Shown here piece by piece: positions 57,579 through 64,000 of a DNA stretch of 64,000 bases (its first letter is position 1; the number at the start of each line of letters is the position of its first letter). The DNA lies in assembly GCA_946811185.2 (NCBI GenBank), contig OX328097.1:32325627-32389626 (forward strand), read 5' to 3'. Source of the DNA: Hippopus hippopus. Taxonomy: Eukaryota > Mollusca > Bivalvia > Cardiida > Cardiidae. The position numbers were made by a program, and so were the translations under genes. The notes under the pieces are model-generated. The model was given only the letters and a program-made list of their open reading frames with translations, had not been told where the DNA came from and searched no databases.

Positions 57579-57658
57579 CAGCATTACTTTTCTAGTGTTT
57601 GTTATGTTCCAAGACCTGTCCTAACAGAATTTAGGTTACTGAAAATCTGCTTTCACAG

Positions 57659-57888
57659 TTAACCCCTTACCAAACAATCCAGTGTTTTAATGACTCTAAG
57701 CAGCCCGGCTTTTCAAATTATTGTGGAAAAATGAGAAAATGGTTGCAATTAGCATTTTTTTTCCTTTTTCCACAAGATTTCTACCCTTTCAAAGACAAAT
57801 CCCATCATTTGAGCCATATTGTATTTCTTGCATGCAAATGTTTCTGATTTGCCCAAGTCCAAGATTTTGTTGTCTGCAGTAGAGTTAA
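57659..57888 (-). mobile_element. Family A element
   Basis: TTAACCCCTTACCAAACAA to TAGAGTTAA; core weak (atggttgcaattagcatt). Confidence 0.82.
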
Positions 57889-57942
57889 TCAATAAACATA
57901 AAGATGATAGGCAGGTATCATATTCTGAAGAAGGTGATCTGA

Positions 57943-58173
57943 TTAACTCTTTACCACACAATCCAAAGTTTTATTGACCCTCAGGTAGAATGCTATTGAA
58001 AACATTTTGGGAAAAAGAGAAAATGCTGGTAATCAGCATTTTCTCCTTTTCCCAAAATGTTTTCTACCCTTTCTAAGACAAATGATATCATTTGAGCCAT
58101 ATATAAATTAGCATCTACAAAACTTTTCTATATGCCGCTTTGTCCAAAATTTTGTTGTTTAACAAAGAGTTAA
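57943..58173 (-). mobile_element. Family A element with compensated arms
   Basis: cattttggg (58003) faces cccaaaatg (58051), replacing cattGtggg/cccaCaatg in both arms; TTAA at both ends. Confidence 0.9.
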
Positions 58174-58494
58174 TCCTTTGTCTGGTGGAACATCCATCTA
58201 AACATGTCCATTGTCTATGTCAAGTTTGGATGGGTCAAATTTTCCAAATTGGTCAATGGGTTAGGTCCTTATGAGGTAGGTCCTTGATGGGTCAGCATAA
58301 AATCTTTTGGTTTTGTGATCATTACTTCAAAGTCCCTGATAGCTTGTGTTAGTCACTTTGTTTGTGAGGGAAGAAAGTCACCAGTGAAAGCCATGAAAGA
58401 TGTAGGTGAGCTGTTACAAGGTATATTACTTATAATTGTACTATCAAAAGCCTATAAAGTGAAATTTTACTCTAAACCATTTTTGCTATTTTAG

Positions 58495-58756
58495 GGGACT
58501 GTTGGGTTGTTGCTGCTGTAGCCTGTCTCACAAGTCCAGATCACCAGGAGCTCTTTAGACGGATAGTGCCAGCAGATCAGGGTTTTCAAGATGGTTGGTA
58601 TGCTGGATTATTTCGGTTTAACTTCTGGCATTTCGGGAAATGGAAGGAGGTGATTGTGGATGACAGAATCCCAACGCGGAGAGGGGAGCTTTGTTTTGTG
58701 CATTCTAATCATAGGACTGAATTCTGGGCAGCTTTGTTAGAGAAAGCATATGCTAA
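58495..58756 (+). CDS. Calpain (second gene), exon 4: catalytic cysteine
   Basis: Encodes (G)DCWVVAAVACLTSPDHQELF, ending LLEKAYA(K). GDCW holds the nucleophile, Cys154 of the assembled protein, so protease subdomain PC1 begins intact. It also shows the typical calpain stretches FRFNFWHFGKWKEVIVDDRI and PTRRGELCFVHSNHRTEFWA. Acceptor attttag at 58494; donor gtaagt at 58757; phase 2 out, completed by exon 5 (AA+G = Lys). A family A copy starts 17 bp after the donor. Confidence 0.96.
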
Positions 58757-58773
58757 GTAAGTACTGTGGAACC

Positions 58774-58998
58774 TTAACTCTTTACCAGACAATCCTGTGT
58801 TTTAACGACCCTGAAGAAGGAGTCATTCGAAAACATTGTGGGTAAAGGAGAAAATGCTGGTTACCAGCATTTTCGCCTTTACCCACCATGTTTTCAACAC
58901 TATCATAGACAAAAATCATTTTTGAAGCTCATTTGATTTGCTATTCGTGAATGCTTTCAATTTCAACCAGTTTAAAATGTCATCTGGTAAAGAGTTAA
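58774..58998 (-). mobile_element. Family A element with compensated arms, 17 bp after calpain exon 4
   Basis: gggTaaagg (58840) faces cctttAccc (58876), a matched A/T exchange; TTAA at both ends. Confidence 0.92.
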
Positions 58999-59146
58999 AT
59001 GATTGAACATGCAAAATTTCACTTATAAATGATATCATTTGAGTTGAATTATTACCTCTTAGCATACATGCATGATGAAAAATAGTGCACAGGCAATCAA
59101 AACTGATGCTATAATGACCCGAGAAAGTTCCAAGATGTCTGACTTC

Positions 59147-59483
59147 TTACCAAATGACAACATTTTGCACTGGCCCAAATTCAAAGCACTTTGATACATG
59201 TTACAAATTAGGATCCATATATTCACCAACCATTCTTAAGAATATTCTTAGTCTTATTTTTCAAGATTTTCTAAATTTAAAAGTAACTCAACTTCGGATT
59301 AGACTCAGGATATTCTTAAGAATGGTTGGTGAATACGGACCCAGATGTCTCACAAATCTGATTTATCTTCGAAAGAAAAAATGCTTGTTAAAAGGTTACC
59401 AGCATTTTCTCATTTTCCCACGTTTTCAAAAGTCCTGTTTTCAAGGGGCATTAAAACTTCTGATTTTGTGGCAAAGGAGTAAA
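59147..59483 (+). repeat. Decayed family A copy split by a family D element
   Basis: Long arm to about 59210 (gcactttgatacatgttaca), then the family D insert, then atcttcgaaagaaaaaatgc, ttaccagcattttctc and short arm. Confidence 0.72.
59211..59342. mobile_element. Palindromic TIR element (family D), short copy
   Basis: Ends ggatccatatattcaccaac and aatggttggtgaatacggac, matching the element at 17957-18181 but only 132 bp. It interrupts a family A copy (59147-59483). Confidence 0.8.
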
Positions 59484-59723
59484 AGTTATTTTGAGAGTTT
59501 TCTAGTGATAGCTAGATGCTCTGAAAAAAGAGAAATTTAACAAAGATGAAGAAATGTAGGTAGTTGACTGAATTTTGGTATATGATGTGGGTTTCATTTT
59601 ATCTTCCCCATTTGCATTAGGGTGAAGCATATCATGTGTCTCACCTTACAGTAACAATTTCATTACGTAGCAAGGAGCATTTTCCAATTTATATATTATC
59701 CTAAACACTAATAGAGGTATTAT

Positions 59724-59952
59724 TTAACTCTTTACCAAACGATATAATTTTAGACAAGTCCAAATTGGAAGCATTTGCAGACGACAAAATTAATGTGACT
59801 CAAAACTTGAAAATTGTTTTGGGAAGGGTGGAAAACATTGTAGGAAAAGGAGAAAATGCTGGTAACCAGCATTTTCTCCTTTTCCCACAATGTTTTCAGA
59901 TGACTTCTTTCTCAGGGTCGTGAAAACCCGGGATTGTTTGGTAAAGGGTTAA
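59724..59952 (+). mobile_element. Family A element, full length, 115 bp before calpain exon 5
   Basis: 229 bp, TTAACTCTTTACCAAACGAT to GGGTTAA, near-perfect core. Confidence 0.93.
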
Positions 59953-60067
59953 TGATGCATGGCAAAATGTTTTATCTTTATACATCGGCATAACAAACAG
60001 AAACACTATTAGAGTTATTTTCAGAAGGAGATATGGCTGAAAATTTGATTTTATGATTGTTTTGCAG

Positions 60068-60248
60068 GTTATATGGTTCCTATGAAGCATTAAAGGGAGG
60101 TAATGTTGCAGACGCATTGACAGATTTTACCGGTGGAATTACAGAGGGATATATTTTGAAGGGTCCCAATGCAGATGTTCCAAGAAATATAGTCAACATA
60201 TTATTTAAAGCTCTAGACAGACAATCACTGATTGGATGTGGTATTAAT
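60068..60248 (+). CDS. Calpain (second gene), exon 5
   Basis: Acceptor tttttgcag-like (60061-60067), donor gtatgt at 60249. The first base completes Lys239, then 60 codons encode LYGSYEALKGGNVADALTDF, TGGITEGYIL and the helix up to SLIGCGIN. This matches the calpain PC1/PC2 linker (Y-E-x-L-x-G-G...D-x-T-G-G). Phase 0 out. It lies between a family A copy (ending 59952) and a family C element (from 60344). Confidence 0.95.
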
Positions 60249-60343
60249 GTATGTTTATTGTGGGCTGTTTTCTTAGATATTTGTTTGTATTCATCTTTTA
60301 CAAATAAATTTAAACCCTTGAGGCGGAAATTACAAATATAATT

Positions 60344-60593
60344 GAGTCATGCTCTGGCAAAAGTGGGCTTAATGTTTCTCCATGATTTGTTATACTAAGC
60401 AAGTCATCACAGTATTATACACCCCTAATATCCTTTTTGTATAACAATCAACTGAATCATGAGGTACACTGGTCCTTTGACATGCAGAAAATTGACAGTC
60501 AGCAAAAAGTTTAGTTCCAGGTCAGCCTGTACAGGCAGACCTGGTTGATAATTTTTGCATTTGCATGAAGCCCCCTTTTCAAAGAGCATGGCT
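60344..60593. mobile_element. Family C TIR element in calpain intron 5
   Basis: gagtcatgctctggcaaaag and cccccttttcaaagagcatg ends. It starts 95 bp after the donor of calpain exon 5. The inner hairpin is partly lost (aggtcagcctgtacaggcag). Confidence 0.8.
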
Positions 60594-61189
60594 TACCTAT
60601 ATATAGTTACTTTTTTGTTCAATATGGAACAAGATTCAGATCACACAAAATGTGCAGTCTGATCTTTGATTGACATATTCAACTTTTCCAAGACATTCTG
60701 AATGAAAACAACTTTGAAACTGCAATTTACAATTTTGTTTGTATTGGTAGGCTGAAAATATCTGTTGGGTTTGTTTGGTGCTCTAATGGTTGACATAATC
60801 TGAACTGAATACTCTTGAAAACATTTTTACCTGCCATTTTGTAGATCCAGGTCAGCTTACCTGATATTGCGTAGGACTAGTAATTCAGGAGTTGCCAGTT
60901 TGAAGCTTGTCTGGCCTTTCTGTATAGTCGAGAGCTTCATTAATCTTTCAATGCTGAACTTGGACTATGTTTTTCCTCAGTTACTACATGTAAATAATGT
61001 TCAGTGGTGAGGGAATGAGTCTTTATATAGTTACTTCCATCAATCTGTTAAGGCCATTGATCATTTCCTAATGACCTAAAGAGACATCATTTGGAAAATT
61101 AAACATTTAGTATATAAGAATCAGCAACTGAAGTAACAAAAGTTCTTGCAAGATCCTGTTATAATTGTTAAAATTTAAGACAATGTAAC
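60594..61189. other. Intron 5 sequence with one family B half-hairpin
   Basis: atgtgcagtctgatctttga at about 60650 belongs to family B; the rest is unassigned. Confidence 0.5.
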
Positions 61190-61310
61190 TGTTTGCCAGG
61201 TAACAAAAGACTCAAGAAATTTGAAAGCTATTGATTTGCAGACATGAATTTAAGAGTGGCTTAGCTTACTGGATTTGTCTTTTAGAGGGTAGAAAACAGT
61301 GACTCAGTGT
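61190..61310 (+). repeat. Family A long-arm fragment
   Basis: gtttgccaggtaacaaaaga, gcagacatgaatttaag, gagggtagaaaacagtg; no core or short arm. Confidence 0.6.
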
Positions 61311-61608
61311 GTGAATTTGTTATACTGGAATCAGGTAGTCTGTCCATAGACATAGATTTCTATGTTCTCTTTTTCTATTACATTTTTCAACCAGTTGTGC
61401 CGAAATTTTTATTTGATGCCAACCTACTAATGGAACTTGTGCACCTGCAGCTACCATTTTGAATGTTGAACCACTACAGGAGTAATACATGTAGTTATAT
61501 GATTATTTTTTCTGATATTAGCCTTGTTCTAGTGACAAGGCATTTAGATGGAATACTGGTTGGCCTGTGACAGTTCTGATTGATGTTAGTATACTCTAAT
61601 GATTTCAG

Positions 61609-61689
61609 TCCATAAAGGGGTCTACAGAGACAGAACTATCCAATGGACTAATTGCTGGTCATGCTTACAGTATTACAGATTTAAGAGAG
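61609..61689 (+). CDS. Calpain (second gene), exon 6: catalytic histidine
   Basis: Acceptor gatttcag, donor gtaggt. The 27 codons encode SIKGSTETELSNGLIAGHAY and SITDLRE. GHAYSIT carries the catalytic His (residue 317 in the assembled chain, 163 after Cys154, close to calpain spacing). Phase 0 on both sides. The next exon, expected to hold the catalytic Asn (NPWG-type), was not found before 64000, so the gene runs off the window. Confidence 0.94.
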
Positions 61690-61764
61690 GTAGGTGTTCT
61701 TTACTGACAGTGGTATAAAACAAAATGTTACAGATGGACTTTCTTCAGTAATTCTGTGGAAAGT

Positions 61765-61925
61765 TGTAACTGAAGGTCACTAGCACAAATCTTAGAAAAA
61801 TCTTGTGTACATTCTAGAGGTCACATTTCAAGCCCAAATATTTGTGATTCAGAATAATATCTGTCTTTTACATATAAAAGTTACTATGGTACTTTGGGCT
61901 TTTCAGGTCATCTGCTTAGATTTTG
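61765..61925. repeat. Single decayed unit of the 42.1-43.7 kb tandem repeat
   Basis: Contains aaaatcttgtgtacattcta gaggtcacattt, tcagaataatatctgtctt and a ggtcat motif, matching one 150-bp unit of the element at 42131-43710. It lies just after calpain exon 6. Confidence 0.6.
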
Positions 61926-62112
61926 AAATCACTCAGTTTGTATAAGATGTTTTAGGGGGAAAAAAAGTCATCTGGTAAGGAGTTAATTGGGTTAGGGATG
62001 ACAAAGATTTGTAAAGATGGTTATGATAAAGACATTAGATGGTTATCAGTTCTGTAGGTCCTTTTATGTATATGAATGCATTCTTTTGCCTAACCCACCC
62101 TTGTCCTTTGGG

Positions 62113-62350
62113 AGTTCAACTCTTTTGCAAACAGTCCTGTCTTATAAGGACCCTGACAAAGAAGACTTTTGAAAATAGTGTGGGAAAGGAGAAAATGCTA
62201 GTGATCAACATTTTCTTTTTTTTTTTCCACAATATTTTCAACAATTTTCAAAAATAAGTCCAATTATTTGAGCCACATATCAGTACATGCTGTCTGGCAA
62301 CACTTTTGATTTGGGCTGGTCTGAAATTTTGTTGTTGCATAAAGAGTTAA
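62113..62350 (-). mobile_element. Family A element, abutting the next
   Basis: ttcaactcttttgcaaacag, core aaatgctagtgatcaacatt; right TTAA 62347-62350 shared. Confidence 0.8.
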
Positions 62351-62826
62351 CTCTTTATCAGACATCAAAATTTCAGACCTCTCCATACTGAAAGCATTGT
62401 AGCAGCGCTCTGGCTAAAGGGCGTTTAATGCATCTCTGTGATCCATTATACCAAACAAGTCATCACATAATTATGGATACCAATTTTGACTATGAACCGA
62501 TTGAATCATGACATAGACTGGTCCTTTGACATTCATGAAATTGGCAGGAAGTTTCAAGCCAGGCCAGCCAGTTTGGACTGTGTAGGCTGACCTGGGTTGA
62601 TTCATTTTGCAGATGCTTTCAATCCTTTTTGTACAGAGCATGGCTCATTTATAAGTGACGAATTAAATTTTAAGCTCAAATGATGTGATTTCTCTTTGAC
62701 AGGGTAGAAAACATTTTAGTAAAGGAGAAAATGCTGGTTACCAGGATTTTTTCCTTTTCCCACCATGGTTTCAAATGCCCTCTTCCTTGGGTCATCAAAC
62801 ATTTATTATTGTTTCATAGGGGTTAA
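62347..62826 (+). mobile_element. Family A element split by a family C element
   Basis: 62347-62402 and 62647-62826 are one copy (TTAACTCTTTATCAGAC to ggggTTAA) around family C 62403-62646. Confidence 0.85.
62403..62646. mobile_element. Family C TIR element nested in a family A copy
   Basis: gcgctctggctaaagggcgt and gtacagagcatggctc ends. Both flanks are family A long-arm sequence (ctgaaagcattgtag before, gacgaattaaattttaagct after), so it inserted into family A (62347-62826). Confidence 0.8.
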
Positions 62827-62951
62827 AACAAGTTTAAGGACAGTAAAGAACCACATCAGACTGCATAAAATATGATCTTATAATCACCATGATCTTTAAT
62901 CTACCTATATAATTGTTTAATATGTTAAGAGATTCTGGTCTAAAAGCTGTC

Positions 62952-63490
62952 CTAACCCTTTACCAATAACCCCATTTTTTAAGGACTTTTAGGGAAAAGG
63001 CTTTTGATTGATTGATTGTATGGTGTTTAACGCCATTTTCAACATTATTTCAGTTATAGCGCGGCGGCCAGTGCACCTATCCATGCTTTCCTGGAGTCTC
63101 TTCTACCAGTACTCCGCACAATTTTTCATTCCAAGCCACTGGCTGCTTTCCCACATAATCATCGTCGAAACAATGGTCAGCAGTGGAAGAGGAATGAATC
63201 CTGTCGCAGTGACTATCGTCAATCCTCAGAAAGAAATTGGCCGAGCCAGGGGTCATAGCCAGGGATCGAACCCTGGACCCAGTGTTCTCAAGTCCTGCAC
63301 GCTACCGACTGAGCTACTGGGGCTCGGCGAGAAGGCTTTTGAAAACATAGTTGGAGAGGGAGAAAATGCTGGTTTCTGGCTGTTATGTAGTGGTGAACAG
63401 ACAAAACTACCATTTTAGTCACATTTAATTTTTCATTTGCAAGTGCTTTAAATTTGAGCAAGTCCAATCTTTTGTCATCTGGTAAAGATT
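62952..63490 (-). mobile_element. Family A element split by a SINE
   Basis: 62952-63007 (cctaaccctttacc) and 63332-63490 (aaggcttttgaaaacatagt, to ggtaaagattta) are one copy around the SINE 63008-63331. Confidence 0.85.
63008..63331 (-). mobile_element. tRNA-derived SINE (ttga-tailed), full length, with 11-bp target duplication
   Basis: On the minus strand the head at the right end has box A (gctcagtcggtagcgtgcag) and box B (gggttcgatccctggctatg)-like sequence; the tail at the left is a ttgattgattg tract. Direct repeats aaggcttttga flank it at 62997-63007 and 63332-63342. It lies inside a family A copy. This type recurs in the window and resembles tRNA SINEs described from venerid clams; the family name is not assigned. 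Confidence 0.88.
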
Positions 63491-63539
63491 TAGTAGAGCA
63501 ACTGAGAGCTGAAGAAGATATCACAGAAATGGCAAACAT

Positions 63540-63709
63540 TTAACCCTTTTACCACGCAATCCCGAGTTTTAATGACCACAAGGAGGAAGGCTTTTGAAAA
63601 CATTGTGGAAAAAGGAGAAAATGCTCTTTTTTTACCAATTTCAGTTTTGTTGTCTGCAGTTACTTTTATTTTGGAAAATTAAACAATTTGTTGTTTGGTA
63701 AAGGGTTAA
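63540..63709 (-). mobile_element. Family A element, right core arm deleted
   Basis: TTAACCCTTTTACCACGCAA to GGGTTAA, but gagaaaatgctctttttttacc replaces the palindrome; 170 bp. Confidence 0.8.
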
Positions 63710-63879
63710 AGGAAAGAAAAATAGTATTTTCCAACAATATGGCAATACTTTTGGGAATACAGGCAATGAATATTGCTCCTTTTCCCTCAATACTTTCCTA
63801 AAACTGCCTACCACAGGAATGCATGAGACGAAATATTTGCAATAATAATAGTAATAAGGTCATTCCTGAACTAAAAGAT

Positions 63880-64000
63880 TTCATGTCCTAAAGGACCCTG
63901 AGGAAGAAGGCTTTCGAAAATCATGTAGGATACTGAGAAAATGCTGCTTTTGTACCTCTTCAAAGAAAAATCTCATTATTTAAGCCACAGTGAGCTTTCA
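63880..64000 (-). repeat. Family A copy cut by the window edge
   Basis: ctaaaggaccctgaggaaga, gagaaaatgctgcttttgta; continues beyond 64000. Confidence 0.65.

Noticed and set aside
61690..64000. Search for the next plus-strand calpain exon with the catalytic Asn
   Set aside because: No NPWG-type coding segment with splice sites was found; it is taken to lie beyond the window.

Overview
The window is animal nuclear DNA, AT-rich and intron-rich, and most probably comes from a bivalve mollusc. The bivalve call rests on repeat types common in clam and mussel genomes: the 'ttagctcacctgagcac' hairpin element at 40.45 and 42.13 kb, tRNA-derived SINEs with a ttga tail, and 'gaccttgacctttgacc' minisatellites. 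This is inference from repeat content; no species is assigned.

Three protein-coding genes are supported. (1) Minus strand, 25.45 kb leftwards: 5' exons of a calpain-family protein, with a Gly/Ser/Arg-rich leader ending at the conserved FEDPEF...FEWKRP segment at the exon 2 donor. No later exon was found to the left, so positions 1-24650 are probably one long intron, if the gene is intact. (2) Plus strand, 25834-27219: a complete intronless ADP-ribosylarginine hydrolase-like ORF (461 aa) with a repeated Pro-rich tail. (3) Plus strand, 34307-61689 and beyond: a second calpain, six exons recovered with consistent splice phases. These cover the Pro-rich leader, the FEWKRP segment, the catalytic Cys (GDCW) and the catalytic His (GHAYSIT); the Asn box and C-terminal domains lie past the right edge. 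The hydrolase and the minus-strand calpain are head-to-head with about 390 bp between their first ATGs.

The rest is a repeat graveyard dominated by one family, called family A here. Family A is about 229 bp counting a TTAA at each end. It has TTAA-CYCTTTACCA terminal inverted repeats and an almost perfect palindromic core (67 bp in the best copies) built on GTGGGAAAAGGAGAAAATGCTGG and its complement. I count about 90 copies and fragments. For family A the strand given is '+' when the long arm (with the GTCCAAATTGAAAGC-like stretch) is on the left. Three copies are interrupted by another family A copy exactly at a TTAA, and several copies abut and share one TTAA, which shows the target site directly. 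TTAA plus a CCCTTT-type end resembles piggyBac-type non-autonomous elements, but no transposase is present here. Several copies carry matched changes in both arms of the core, so the arms appear to be kept complementary.

Layout. 1-24.6 kb: family A, a Tc1-like element (1870-3245), a 1-kb TIR element (7575-8590), a dispersed 0.73-kb repeat, and a three-level nest at 13.0-14.9 kb (family A, then a minisatellite element, then a SINE). 24.6-27.2 kb: gene core. 27.2-34.3 kb: repeats, including the second copy of the 0.73-kb repeat. 34.3-64 kb: second calpain, whose introns are filled with family A, the GATCAGACT hairpin family B, the 250-bp TIR family C, the GGGTCCGTATTCACC family D, SINEs, and the 40.45-43.7 kb composite of tandem repeats.
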